This document shows positions 22,395-35,167 of a DNA stretch of 64,000 nucleotides, piece by piece; the stretch's first letter is position 1; every line of letters begins with the position of its first letter. The stretch is taken from assembly GCA_029255685.2 (NCBI GenBank), contig CM055314.2, positions 44,040,772 through 44,104,771 on the forward strand. The letters are read 5' to 3'. The DNA is from Silene conica. Its lineage: Eukaryota > Streptophyta > Magnoliopsida > Caryophyllales > Caryophyllaceae. Made by a program: the position numbers and the translations under genes. The notes beneath the pieces are model-generated. The model had not been told where the DNA came from and searched no databases. It was given only the letters and a program-made list of their open reading frames with translations.

Positions 22395-24590
22395 TACTCC
22401 CTTTCTTTTGAAAAAGTTGACCTTAAATTTTGTCTCGTGCTATTCTTGGTCGAACCATTCCCACTCCACCATGTTGCTTCACGAATTAACCTTGGCTCCA
22501 TCGGTTTAGAACAACTAGCTTGAACTCGAACCCCTTGCTCTTCCTTTGGCTCGATCTCGCTTTCTCTCTTGTCCCTCACTTTATTCCAAGATCCTTGCAA
22601 TAATAAGTTGTAAAGCATAGGTTTTATAGTACCATTAATCCTACTCCTTGTAGGATTTGAAGTAGTAACATCCCTATTGTTGATAGAATTTCCACCTAGC
22701 TTCCAATTAGGGTTACTCGCTTCTCCTCTCACGCCACACCCCTCTTTGTGCACAACTTCTACCTCGTCTTGACCCACGGCCTTTGCCACTTTACCTAGAT
22801 TAGGACCGACACCAACAAGCTCTTCACCCATAGTCGCAACCACGGACTCCTTGTCTCCTTTTGGTACACGCCCCTCATCTCCTCCAAGACTCTCGGCCTC
22901 ACCATGATCAACTCCCTCATCATGCACCTCTCCGTCTAACCCCCTCCTAGCCTCTTCATCCACCCTCCGTTCTTGGTCCTCACGCACATGACCCTCCATG
23001 TACTCTCCTAGGGTTATGAATAAGCTTTCCTTCTCATATTGGGAGTCTTTGGTTTTTGTAGTTGTCATAGGTTTTAGATTGTAGGTAACCTTATCCTTAA
23101 CAACTTGATAAATGTTTAACCTCCCATCGTGTGTAACATCACGATCGTATTGCCACGGCCTGCCCAATAGTACATGGCACGCGCTCATAGGCACTACATC
23201 GCACCACACCTCATCTTGATACGGACCTAGACTCAAACCTACCAATGCTTGGTCCCGTACACTCACCCCCTTGTCTCCATCCAACCAATGTAATTTGTAG
23301 GGTTTCGATCTAACCCTAGTGACTAACTTAAGTTCATCCACTAACCCCTTAGCAACCACGTTAGTACACGAACCGCTATCCACGATTAGATCACACTTCT
23401 TTCCCCCAATCTTACATCGAGTATGGAACAACTTCTCTCTTTGCTCGGCCTCTTCGCTAGTCGCCTCAACGTGAAGACTCCTAATGACCAAACACTCTCC
23501 TTCACTCTCACTCTCCAGCTCCACGTCAACCGTCCCCGTTTCAGCCTCGAATTCCGCGCCCCTCGACTCCACTTCGGGTACTACAAAGTTCGGAATTAGG
23601 TCTTGTAATTCTTGGATGGTTAGAGCTCTTTTTTGTGGGCACTCATGGGCTATATGACCGTACCCTTGACATTTGAAACACCTCCGCATAGGGTTCCCCT
23701 TAGACTCCACCACAACGCCCTTACCCTTATCCCTAGACTCGTCCTTGGCCGCTTCTTTGGGTTTGGTTGGGACTGTTTGGTTACTCGAACCCTCACCTTG
23801 GTTCACGCCTCTTTGTGGGTAGCTCCTACGATTTTTGTTGTGTTTTTCTATCTTTAGGGCTATACGACATGCATCATTAAACCCATCGTAATTTTGCACC
23901 TCAACACTAGATGATAGGGTTGGTGTTAACCCTTTAATAAACCTAGCCACTCTTAACTCCTCTTTCTCCTCTAGATCACAAACTATGGACATCCTCTCAA
24001 ATTCTTTGATGTAATCATTCACGGACATCCCTCCTTGAGTTAGGGATTGCAACTTAAGATAATTTTCTTGATTATAATCTTTAGGCAAGAATCGTTTCAT
24101 AAGATGCTTCTTTAATTTAACCCAAGAATTTAGTTTAGACTTACCATCGCGCTTCCTTTGTTTCTTGAGATTCTCGTACCATAGAGATGCATATTTGGTT
24201 AGCTTGAGAATAACCAACTTGAATTGTTTCTTATCATCATACTCCTTGTACTCGAAAACTCTCTCCGTTTGTCGTATCCAATCAAGAAAATCTTCGGGAT
24301 CTAGGTCTCCTTTGAACTCGGGTATGTCTAAGACCACGATCATCATCTTGCTTGTTGTATGCTTGGCGTTTTGGAACGTCCTCCTCGCCGTCGCTTGCTC
24401 TAGATGAAGCGTCATCTTCTCCAACTATCAGCCCCTTCTTGTTCAACATAGATGCGATGCTTTTAAGAACATAATTCATTTGATTTATTTGGGCCTTGAT
24501 CTCCTCTTGGCCGGCTTCCCACGGCTTACTTGTGGCCTCGCTATTCACGCTTGAACTTACCATCTTTACTTCTTCCCAAGATTGATTCAA
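22127..24590 (-). pseudogene. B1 gag-protease polyprotein (one frameshift)
   Basis: Same protein as in B2, starting MNQSWEEVKMVSSSV at 24590. Near 24330 five bases present in B2 are missing, which shifts the frame after QDDDRGL. From there 730 or so codons are open: Retrotrans_gag region (IPEFKGDLDPEDF to RIALKIE), zinc knuckle CFKCQGYGHIAHEC, acidic linker, protease IVDSGSC and LLGRPWQYDRD, a long linker, and the LTR-encoded C-terminus with SVRLFKLAIQG. The product would need frameshifting to be made, so this copy is probably dead as a source of gag. Confidence 0.9.
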
Positions 24591-24613
24591 TAAGAATTAA
24601 ACCAAGAGCCGAA

Positions 24614-24625
24614 GCTCTGATACCA
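24614..24625 (-). other. B1 primer binding site
   Basis: GCTCTGATACCA on the plus strand, three bases inside the 5' LTR. Initiator-Met tRNA. Confidence 0.9.
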
Positions 24626-24628
24626 AGT

Positions 24629-25804
24629 TGATGCGGATCTCTAGCTTAGATGGATCCTCCTTAAGAATATTAGTGCAGCGGAATTACACTTCTTAAGATA
24701 GATAACAAACTTATTAGTAACTTCGATGAAATAACAAGAATAATGAACGAACGATGAATGATGAATGGTGATGAACGATGATAGTGATGAACGATGTGAT
24801 GAACGAAGCTTGATGAACGAACAAGAATCGGAACAAGACTTGGACGAACGGTTTAGTGATCAATGGATGATGGACGATTTCTTGATGATCAATGGATGAT
24901 GGATTGTAGATGGATAGATGATGTAACTTCAACCTTCTCTCGCAAAAGATGGAATTAGTTAACACCCTGCAAATCAACCTCGCAAAGTCGATCCCAAAAA
25001 CTAAGCTCGCAAACTTAATTAATGTCACTCAAAAGCTCACACAGAAACTTTATGATCTTTATTGATAATTCAACTTCAAAATTCGATGCTAAAACAATGA
25101 AAAACGGCTGCCTTTTATAAGGCCTTAAACCGTGTAAAACCCTAATCTAAATAAGATAAGAATACCTTATTTAGTCCCTATTAGAAACCCTAATCCTACT
25201 TAAGCTCAACAAAGTGTTTGACTAGGATTTAAGACTCCTAAACCTAACATAATTAAGACTCCTAGTCCTAACATATTTAAAAATCCTTTAACAACTAGGA
25301 TTCCTTATCCTACTAGAACTATGAATCCTATAACAATTAGGACTCCTATTTCTACTAGAATTGTGAAACCTACTTCTCCTAGGACTCCTACTTAACTTAG
25401 GATTTATGAATCCTATTACAATTAGGAAACCTAATACATATTCTATTAAGACTAGGAAACATAACTTCCTAATCTTATTTTATTATTAACTAAATAAAAT
25501 AAACAAACAACAATTAAAACCCTAATGGCCGAAACCCTAGTGTGGCCGTGCCTCTAGGCGCGCGTCCCTAGGTCTTTCGTGCCCTAGCTCCTCTTCCTTG
25601 GAAGCTTCATACACACCTTCCTTCACATAGCCTTTAGGGAATATCATCCAAGGATGTTCCAAAGTCTTTCGGAACCTTCTAGAATCTTCTTTAATCCCTT
25701 GTATAGCTAATTTGAATAGTCTTACGGATCCATGACCGAACCCGTTTGGTGTGAATCTTGACTTTGACTTATCTTTATTAAAGTTTGAGCATACACCCGC
25801 ATCA
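24629..25804 (-). repeat. B1 5' LTR
   Basis: 1176 bp, near-identical to the 3' LTR, with a TATAAAAG on the minus strand at 25112-25119 as probable promoter. Confidence 0.95.
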
Positions 25805-25809
25805 ATTTC

Positions 25810-27674
25810 TACATATTTAATCCAGTTTATATTAACGTACTTTAATAAGTTGTGATTGTTACGCTAGTAGAAACTAATTCATTTTTTTATACATAAATAA
25901 CTAGTGAGTTATTTAGTTGATTCTACTTTTCACTCTCACAATCGTTACCGTATTCTATATGACAATTACAGTTTGAAATAATGAATAAATGTTATTGATA
26001 AGGTACAATGTGATTTCAATGCTACAAGAGATATGTGAAGTAATGTGAAATTTTAAAGGAACCAAAATTGTAATAAAATCTCAGAATATTACCTTGATTG
26101 TACAGGCTGCCATTTAAAACGTGTTCCATATATTAAAATGAAATTTATTATATGATAATATAACCTTGTCGTTACAATAATGTGAATCCTTATTGATGTT
26201 CTTTCATATATTAATGATATATCTTTATCTAGTTTCCTGCGATAATAATCTCTATAAGTTCTTCACGTATATTGTCATACCACAAAGTTAATTACATATT
26301 TTTACGTTTAAAATCTGATCACAAGATACGGAATTATTAATTTGGTTGACATCTGTATTATAGGGGTACTAATCTTGTGAATTCGTTTTCTTTCTCCCTA
26401 ATTTTCATAATTTATGAGTTACAATTTTCATGAATAATGTTTTAGTAGAGAAGAGTCAGAATGTCACCGTGTAGTCTTGCTTTCGATCTGTAACTTTGTA
26501 AACTTGTCATTTGATTCGTGTTTATAAATTGCCACTAATTATAACTTCATTGATTCGAAAGTTTCAAAATGTTCTCAAAGTGATAATCCATGATAAAACT
26601 TGACGTGTTGATAATTATAGTGATTGTCTTGCAACATCACAAATTCTGTAGCTACGTGTTGATGAAACCCTGCCTGAATACTAAATTGTTCCACATTATA
26701 TAAACCTTCTTGTTTTCTCAAAATATAAAGAGTTCATCATAAATGAAACAGTTAATTAACTGCGATTTTGTAAGCTATATTTATTAGTAGTGTTATGTTA
26801 AATGATGTAGTGTGAGTAAGTGGGGAATGTACCTAATTGATTTTAACTTATTTATACGTAGGGATGCTAAGTTATCTTGTTAGTCTATGATTAATGTATA
26901 TCTCGTGAAATATGTCGTTGCTCTGTGTTTAATTACATTGCTTAAATTTTGCCTAATGTCATTTTCTAAACCTTATGTGCATAAACATGATTTTTACTTC
27001 TATAATATAATTGTTAGCATGAATTGTGTTAATTTGTCAAGTATGAAGTACCATTGAATTGATTGCTTATATTGACAAAAAAGTGTTAATTTAGTGACAA
27101 AATTGACAAGCATATACGAATGTTAATGACTTTGATTTTGACCATAAAATGCACAGTGTAAAATTGTCAAGTGTGTTTTGTAGCCTTAGTAGTTGAATGC
27201 TAGTTACCCCATTTAGTGTAGTTAACTTATATTACCGGAGGATTCGTAACTGTTGTTCGGTGAAATCTGCTTGAACACGTGAAGTGAAATTTTATAATGG
27301 GGTTATGTGGACGTAACCCTTTCTCAAGGAGGATAGGATTGTAAAATCTTGATCATTTACAATATGGCTAGTTGGTATGTCGTGATTGGTATTGACTGAG
27401 ATTGACCATACTTGGAGTTTCATAATTAATTCTGTTATATTTTGGTCAATGTTGTGGTTCTGTAAATATCCTGTATTTCAGTTGCATGTTAAACTTTGGG
27501 GACAAAGTTTGTTAAGGAGGACATAATGTAATAGTTCGTTTTAGTTAGTGACCTCTTGGGCTCAGTGTTTGGTTGGAATGGGAGCGGGTTACCTTCTGCG
27601 AAGTATAGTTGGAAGTAAGGTTTCCGTAGGATTAGGTGAACTTCGGGACGGAGTTCATTTTAACGGAGTGATAT
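25810..27674 (+). other. G1 interior, right part, with two pre-LTR hairpins
   Basis: AT-rich, no gene recognised. Near the right end lie two hairpins typical of the region before a gypsy polypurine tract: AAACTTTG-GGGA-CAAAGTTT (27491-27510) and GAACTTCG-GGA-CGGAGTTC (27638-27656). Each is followed by a purine-rich stretch and TGTAATA (27527 and 27675). The 3' end of G1 therefore appears partly duplicated, and the LTR start could be either site; 27675 (TGTAATAACCCG) is preferred. Confidence 0.65.
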
Positions 27675-30569
27675 TGTAATAACCCGTATTTTTTATATCT
27701 CGCAATAATAAAATATAATTATTGTAACTAAAAATAATACGAGTATTATTTATGTATACATGTGTGTTATAAGTATATATAGCCTTATTGTTATTGTTGG
27801 TATATATATTTGTGATATTTTAAACCCCGTATTCTTATTATTCGTATTACTCTTCTCCTCCTTCTTCTTATATTTTTTACTATTCTTATTCCTACTCTTA
27901 TTATTCTTATTATCACTATTATTATTAGTATTATTACTATCATGTTGTTACTTTTATTATTATTTTTAGTATTTGTTATTATTCTCATTACTGTCGTTAT
28001 TCTTGTTATTTATATTAATCTTATTTTTATAATAGTAATAGTTACCATTATTATTATTCTTATTATTATCAAATTAGTGACGATTGTGTGTTGTTACTTT
28101 TGTTATTATTATTAATACTATTACTTTTATTGTTATTATCATAAAATAGTGATCCGTATTAAAATATATGTGTATATATGTAATGCGTTTAATCTTGCAT
28201 ATTCAACTTAATATTACGATAATATATACATATACAATATTTAATATTCCGTTATTTGGATGTCGTTGTGTTTACGGGGGAAAATGTATGTATATATTAA
28301 CTTGACGGGTGGATGCATAAGAAGTTGCAATAATTATTGATTTAATGAATCTCGTTGTACGCACGTATTACTTATGATAATTAACGCATGTTTAATACGT
28401 ACAATGCACACCATGCATTAATACGTACAATAAACTTCATGCTTTAAAACAATTGAATTAAGTCATTGATTATTCAACTCAACTCCTCATATTTATGAAA
28501 TGTGTTTAAGTTTTCAACGTATGAGTTTTATGAATTATTTTAACGTAAGAATTCTATTAATTTCAACATTCATAGTTTTTACTGCTTCCTTCAACTACCA
28601 TCTATCACACTATTTCTGAAAAACATGATATCAAAAATAAAGGGAGAATTAGACAAAGAATTAGGGGAGAAAAATATATGAGACGGAAATTATTCGAGGT
28701 ATGAATTTTGATATCGCTTTAACGTTTTCGCTTTATCGTTTCTTGTTTTATTACCTTAGTTGCCACCAAACCCGACCCTAGGACTATCAAGACTGACCTG
28801 ACCCTGACCATGTCCCACATAGGACTACCTTGACTGACGACCACCATTGTGGTGGCGGTGTAGGTTCAAAACGGGGCAGACACACGAGTTGGTAGGAGAG
28901 GTTATAGGACAAGTTTTGACCTTGGTAGTGTGACTGTTCCTCGTGGTGGGGGCCACGAGGGAGCTGGTGACTGGTGGAATATACTTGTCGGCAATAGGTA
29001 GTTATGAGTAGGTGTTTTAGGGGAGGTTGTTGGTGGTTGCGTGGTGGATGCCGCTACGATAAAACAGAACAAACTCTGTTTGACGCGGTGTGTGCAAGTA
29101 GTTTTGAGGAGTTATTGTGGCGGCGGCGGTGTCTTCTGGTTGTGGGTCAGGGGTTGAAGTTGTGGTTGGTAGTACATAGTTGATGTGGGGTCCACTGGTG
29201 GTAGCCGTGGGTGATTCGAATGGTGTTGGTGCAGCGGTGAAGAAAGAGGGTACAAACAGGGTTACTGAGTGTGGTGACGGGCTGGCGTTAGTTGGTTGGT
29301 TTTTGTTCCTGTTGGGTTATGCCTTTAGTTCGTTTAGATTAGATAATTATTTATTATTTGTTTAATTAATTAAGTTGGTTTGGTTATTTTATCCTTTGAC
29401 GATATTTTTTTTTATTGACCAACTAATTAAGTTAATTAAACTAGTTGTATATAATATAGTCTCTTTATGCGTAATATATCAATTAATTAATAGTTTACTT
29501 AATCGATATTGTACGCCTTGTTTACGTAATTATAATAGTTAATAATAATAATGCATGATAAGTAATGCGTGAGTATTGTGAATAATAATACTTATAAAAT
29601 ATCCACGGTATGATAATTAGTAATCGGATAATTTATTATTTGTTAGGTGTTGAGTATGTGGTAAAGTGATCTTACTGATTGGATATTAGATGCGTAATTG
29701 GATTTATTGCTATCCAGGTAGGATATACCTACTCAATCTCGGTTTAATATGATTATCTTGGTTGGCGTATTACATGTGCTGTGATGATTGGATGGATTAT
29801 TTATTTATCCTTGCATGAAATTCTTACGTTATGCATAATGACATGAGTATTACATTATTTATTGACATGAGTTAATAATAGTGTTGTTGCATTCCTGAGC
29901 ATGACATATGCATTGATACAGATTTGAGATATGGATTGGATACTGTTTCGATTTGGGCCCAGGCTGGTTCTGCAGATCATACCTGGTGACCTCAGCCGTT
30001 GTGCTGGATCTCGATGACGATCGAGTTATACCTCGGCCTAGGGAATGGCGGGGTGGGAGTTTCGGGATGTGATCACGGGAGTTTCGAGATGTGTGTGGAC
30101 TTGGATGCGGAGGTGCATCGGTTGCATGGTCTCATGTAGTTGCATTCATCAATTATGTTTGTTTGGTTATATCCTACTCAACCTCGCGGTTGACCGAGTA
30201 TTCGTGTGACACCTGTGATGATCCGGAATGGGGAGCAAATTTTTGACAGGTTTCGAGTTAGCTGTTTTGGGAGCTCATGGTGAAGCATGAGGATGTTGAC
30301 TTGCCTACCTAGTTGATTAGCCCACTTAGTCAGACTATCACGATGTAGCTTGTAATTTAATGTTTCCGCTGTAGTAGTTTTGTAATTTGGTACTTCGGTT
30401 TGAGTTAAGTAAGTTGTAATAATAAAAGTTTAAATTTAATCAGTTTTTATATAAAGTACTTTGGTTTGTTTACTTCGTTACTCACTACCTCGGTCATTCC
30501 GAGATGGTAATAACTCTATTTATTCGAGAATGTCTTGCTAAAGGCTCTTGAATAAATGGGGGTGTTACA
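27675..30569 (+). repeat. G1 3' LTR
   Basis: 2895 bp, TGTAATAACCCG...GGTGTTACA. The last 358 bp match the 5' remnant. Contains a long TTA/TTC-rich microsatellite tract (27830-28140) and a GGTGG-rich segment (28840-29300). No gene seen. Start uncertain by about 150 bp (alternative 27527). Confidence 0.85.
27830..28140 (+). repeat. TTATTATTC-type microsatellite tract in G1 LTR
   Basis: Imperfect trinucleotide runs of TTA, ATT and TTC over about 300 bp. Open frames here on both strands are products of the simple repeat. Confidence 0.85.
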
Positions 30570-30710
30570 CTAAGACTAAATAGATAGGAGTAAAACTTGG
30601 ACATGCTGAAAACTGTTTACTCAAACCATTTATTGCACATGAATCACTCTCAATAGCCAAAATCCTAAGCAAACGAATTTATGCATATTTCAAATAAATG
30701 TTGAACTTTC
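30570..30710. other. Unclassified strip between G1 and C2
   Basis: 141 bp that G1 and C2 both border. Contiguous with 48553 onward once C2 is removed. Nothing recognised in it. Confidence 0.6.
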
Positions 30711-31710
30711 TGTTGGGGCTGGTGTCCTTGACAATTAAGTACAATGACTTATTAAATCTCTTTAAGGATCATAAGGGCATACTTCAATATTATTATCAGT
30801 TGATCCAAGTTTATCAATAACGGTTGGCTTGATAGATAAGTTTGACGTTATTGTCATACGGATGGCGGTGATTAACTGGTCCCTATACGTCACACCTATA
30901 GGACACGTTTGAGAGATGTGAAGGTATGAAAATACAGTCACATTTATGCCGGATACGACTAAACAGTTAGTCAGAGGTATTGACTATTAAATTAGTCAAT
31001 AAGATGTTGAGATTATTATTTAATACGGATTAAATAATTTTAGCTAATACGGATTACATGATTAATTCGTAAAATTAAATATAAATTGTTATATTTAATT
31101 AAATATTGAATTTGCGTATTAATATAAACAGTTATATTAATTTGGGTAATTATACAATATCGTAATTTTATCAGAACATTATTAATACATCGACTGCATT
31201 AATATCTGATAACATGTATACGATTTATAATAAATACCCGCGAATTATATTTTAGCAATTGGGTCGAATCACGCATTGGAATAAGGTAAGAGTGGAAAGC
31301 CCACTCCTACCCAATATCCAATTCGGCCGACCAGGGCTACATAAGGAGAGTCCTTCTCCTTATGTCAAAAACTTTTGGTTGAACTGGAAATTCACAAATC
31401 TCACAATTAGGGTTTTTGAGAGCATTCTTCTCCCAAAACTCAGATCTCACATCTAAAACCTCAAAAAGGCTCTCCCCATATTGCAAGGCAATTGGAGAGT
31501 ATTTTCTAGCACACGCGGCATCATCTCAATCAAGTCTTGGGTGCAAGTTATAGGAGGGAATTTACTTTAATTCCTGTTCTTAGGCCATAAGCACAAGGAC
31601 CAAAGGTTGAATTCTTTTCATGTTTTTATTTGTCTTATGACCATATTCACAACTGTAAATTTCATTATAATCCTTCAAGTTTAGGGCGAATGCATGCTTT
31701 ATTCCCCACA
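30711..31710 (+). repeat. C2 5' LTR
   Basis: 1000 bp, TGTTGGGGCT...TTCCCCACA, intact TG...CA. Collinear with the 3' LTR and with the C1 LTRs in inverse orientation. Confidence 0.95.
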
Positions 31711-31712
31711 AG

Positions 31713-31725
31713 TGGTATCAGAGCC
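31713..31725 (+). other. C2 primer binding site
   Basis: TGGTATCAGAGCC, two bases after the LTR, complementary to initiator-Met tRNA. Confidence 0.9.
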
Positions 31726-33559
31726 AGGCCATGAAATTCTTACTTTTGTGTTTTTCATAAGTTTTAAATAAAAATTTTGAAAAACCGTTTTCTGCCGGCG
31801 TGTGGGTCGGTCGACCCATTTATGCGGTCGGTCGACCAACACCAGCGTAGGGTTTATGTTTTTGACAGTTTCTCTTTTGTATAATCGATCTTGTTTTCGA
31901 TTCCTGTTTACATATTGTTAATTAATCGATATTCTTGACAATATGTGAACCCTAATTGCTGTTTATTTTGATTTACGCGTTTTGAATCAAAGGTTAAAAC
32001 TTGTTTTGATTGAAAGTACAACAATTTCGCGTTTTCTGAAACTCGACTTGAATTTTGTGGTCGGTCGACCTGTTTATTGGGTCGGTCGACCACTCTGTCG
32101 TTACAGGAAATTTTTTTTTGTCAGGAGGTCGGACGACCTGTTTATTGGGTCGGTCGACCTCTCTGCTGATTCAGAATTTTTTTTTTTTTTGGTTGGTCGA
32201 CCCCATGTTGAGGTCGGTCGACTGATTCCCTGTGAAATTCGTGTTTTATTTTTCGAAAATAACCTGTTTTATTTTCCCATGGCCTTTAGTAATATACTAT
32301 ATACGGAAATAGTATATTATTAATTTTGTGAAACGGTTCACCCTCGTTTGATACATATTATTTTAAAACGGTTTAAGATAATGGATTATAAATTTATTAA
32401 AATTGGGTGATTAAAACGGTATAATCACATAATTTTAATCCCGTAAGGTGGTTTGGTAAAATTTGTTAATCATAATAACAATATTATGTCATGTATAAAT
32501 TTTAATTTTAGTTGATGCATTTTATTTATCGTCTTGTGAATGCCTTGAATGCTTTCAATAACGTATTTAATTTTTGCAAACGGTTGTAACTTAGTGTGGC
32601 CTTAGAAGATTGTGTCACCGTAATGATGGGACACAGTCTTGCTTGTAATTTTGAGATCTTGTATCTCCGTTTTGGGTTTTTGCCATGTAATTACTTTTGT
32701 ATTTAAATTAGAATGTAGATAGGGTTATATTTGTAATTTAAATTAGTAATTTTGTGAAGACCAAAGACGGAGACCAGATGCTCACTCCCGCTGCAAAGAC
32801 CAAGATGGAACATCAAGACAAGCTTCTAGGGTCCAACGGTGGATTCCAAGTTGTTTTATGTTTATTTTGGTAGGATAGGCCACACTAGGACTTTTATTTA
32901 CGTTTATTGTATTTATTTTATGCTTTCATCGATAATAGCTTGCATCATATTCCGCCTAAAACCAAACCACCTATAACATGCCTGAAAACTGACTCATGTA
33001 GAGGTTACGCGTTAGTATTCTGTGACAATACAGATGTCACATGTCAATTGCAAAGCCATCACTTCATTTCATTCATTCACGCATATGCTAGATATTAGTT
33101 CACTTAAAATGGATAAATATAAGTTGATGGGGTCTTCCTCGTATAACCAAAAATTGAGACTAGTCTTTATAAATCAGACTCCCATGAATCCCTTCTTCGT
33201 CGGTAGGCATAATATGACCCCTTCTACGTCGGGTAAGTGGGAACAGATGATTTATTTTATCTCAACATCATGGTCACTTGATACTATCTAGCGACTGAGA
33301 TGGACTAATAGATAGGATTTACGGAAATCTATCGACCAAGAGTTCCAACGGTGGAATTAGCCAAGCTGTGGACTTATCAATATACGGAAATTGAGTCTTG
33401 GGATCGTTTATATAATTCTTGAGGGAGATCAATTATATGAGTCTACGAGTTTAAATACAATTTAATATAGACTTAAATCACAATAATGAGTTGCTTATAT
33501 GGTTTTGTTTTATCTTCTTTTCAGTGTAGAACACGATCATTTAAACTGCTGTATATCTA
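31726..33559 (+). other. C2 leader with GGTCGGTCGACC array
   Basis: 1.8-kb non-coding leader matching C1's leader without S1. The motif GGTCGGTCGACC occurs at 31805, 31826, 32059, 32080 and 32148, with degenerate copies at 32127 and about 32190-32222. The pairing and the 21-bp spacing are the same as in C1. No supportable gene. Confidence 0.8.
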
Positions 33560-35167
33560 ATGGCTGGTGAAGACCCAATGCCAAGTGCCAAGCTAGCACG
33601 TGAATCCTGGCTAAAAGCCTTCATGGACTCCATGAATCAGTCTACTAGACTGAGGAATGATGGGTCAAACTTCTCTGACTGGGAGGCAGCACTACAGAAT
33701 GCTGCCATTGCTGACGGAAAGCTTAAGTACTTAACTGAGCCCATTCCGGCACACCCAGGAACTGGAGCTAGAGCTAACGAAGTTCGCGCTCATAACGACT
33801 TCGTCATGGAAGCGGGTGCGATAAAGAACGTACTCATCTATGCAATGGAATCCAATTTGCAAAGACGCTTCATAACCCATGGTGCAAACAAGATTGTCAC
33901 CACGCTCACTAACGAATTCTCAAAGGCTTCGAGAATCGTTTCTTATGAGCATACCTGTCGCTTCTTTGAGGCGAAACTCCAGAAGGGCCAAGCTGTTAGC
34001 CCACATATTCTCAACATGATTGAGAATATCGAGAAACTGGAGGCCCTAAACTGCAAGATCAGTGAGAACATAATCGTTGATCAAATGCTTCAATCGCTTC
34101 ATGATGGGTTCGCCCTCTTCAGGGCCAACTATTCCATGAACGACATGAAGAAGACTCCTCATGAGCTCCACTCCCTTCTCGTACAGACCGAGAAGGATCT
34201 GAAATTAAGTGGGAGCGTGAAGCAAGATGTTCTCATGATCTCCAATAAGGGTAAGGGTAAGGGTAAAGCTATATCTCAGGGCAACCTAACAGTAGGCAAG
34301 CCCAAGTTTAAGAAGTCAGGATTTACTAAGAGTGGGCCAGGTGAGTCGAGCAACTCACAGGGCAAAACAAAGAGCAAGGATACTAGCATGGAATTCCATC
34401 ATTGCCACAAGACTGGGCATTGGAGGCGCTCATGCCCCGTGTATCGTGAGGACATTAAGGCAGGCCGTGTTACTCCTGTTGGTATGTCTTCTTCTTCTTT
34501 TATTCACATGATTGAGATTAACCATGCAAGTTACGGAACTTGGGTACTTGATACTTGTTGTGGTTCTCATCTATGTAATCATGTGCAGGGCCTCCGAAAC
34601 CAAGAACCCCTAATCAAGGGTGAGGTTGACCTGCGTGTCGGGAATGGAGCACGTGTTGCTGCAGTCTCGAGGGGAACATACGTGATCCAGCTTCCAAGTG
34701 GATTCGAGTTATCTTTATATAACTGCTATTATGTTCCTTGTTTGTCCAAAAACATTATTTCAGTTTCTGCGCTTGACAAATTTGGTTTTTCATTTGTAAT
34801 AGAAAATAACAGTTGTATTTTCTCATTACACAATATGATTTATGGCAAGGCAGTTTCCATGAATGGAATTTATGTTTTAGATCAAACCACCGAAATATTA
34901 CATGTGAATAATAAGAGGTTAAAGGTAGGTGACAAAGATCAAACTTACCTATGGCATTGTCGTATGGGACACATAAATGAGAAACGCGTAAAACAGCTCA
35001 TACAGAATGGAGCTATCTCGGCCTTTGATTTCGAATCATATGGCACGTGTGAATCATGTCTCATCGGTAAGATGACTCGTATTTCCAATGCGCGCTGCCG
35101 ACCTATTAGGACTCATACATACAGACGTATGTGGCCCTATATCGATCAATGCACGAGAAGGCTATAG
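33560..35167 (+). pseudogene. C2 gag, zinc knuckle, protease and integrase zinc domain
   Basis: Copia gag joined in frame to the nucleocapsid and protease, starting MAGEDPMPSAKLARESW. Residues 1-215 are the UBN2-type capsid region. The zinc knuckle reads FHHCHKTGHWRRSC, so the first Cys is lost (C1 keeps it). The protease reads VLDTCCGSHLC, so the catalytic Gly is Cys, while C1 has a different lesion at this motif. LWHCRMGHINEKRVKQL and CESCLIGKM form the integrase HHCC domain. A 14-bp deletion between 35086 and 35087 shifts the frame; the next section continues in a new frame. Confidence 0.92.

Larger units (their letters stand above)
21218..25804 (-). mobile_element. B1: non-autonomous gag-protease LTR element inserted in G1
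   Basis: 4587 bp on the minus strand, ends TGATGCGG...CGCATCA, duplication ATTTC (21213-21217 and 25805-25809). LTRs are 21218-22394 and 24629-25804 and differ at about four positions by eye, so the insertion is young. It encodes gag and aspartic protease only; no RT, RNase H or integrase is present. Same family as B2 (36587-41179), with internal sequence nearly identical. Confidence 0.95.
20229..30569 (+). mobile_element. G1: large non-autonomous Ty3/gypsy-type element
   Basis: Oldest layer of the left half. Its 5' LTR tail (20229-20586) matches the last 358 bp of the 3' LTR (30212-30569) with about four differences by eye. The remainder of the 5' LTR lies left of G2, outside the window. 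After B1 is removed, the interior (20587-21217 plus 25810-27674) is about 2.5 kb with no recognisable gag or pol. LTRs near 2.9 kb around a non-coding core fit the LARD-type concept. The 3' edge meets CTAAG at 30570; the matching duplication is not visible. Confidence 0.85.

Noticed and set aside
27760-27988. Hydrophobic or Ile/Arg-rich frames on both strands in the G1 LTR
   Set aside because: Products of a TTA/TTC microsatellite.
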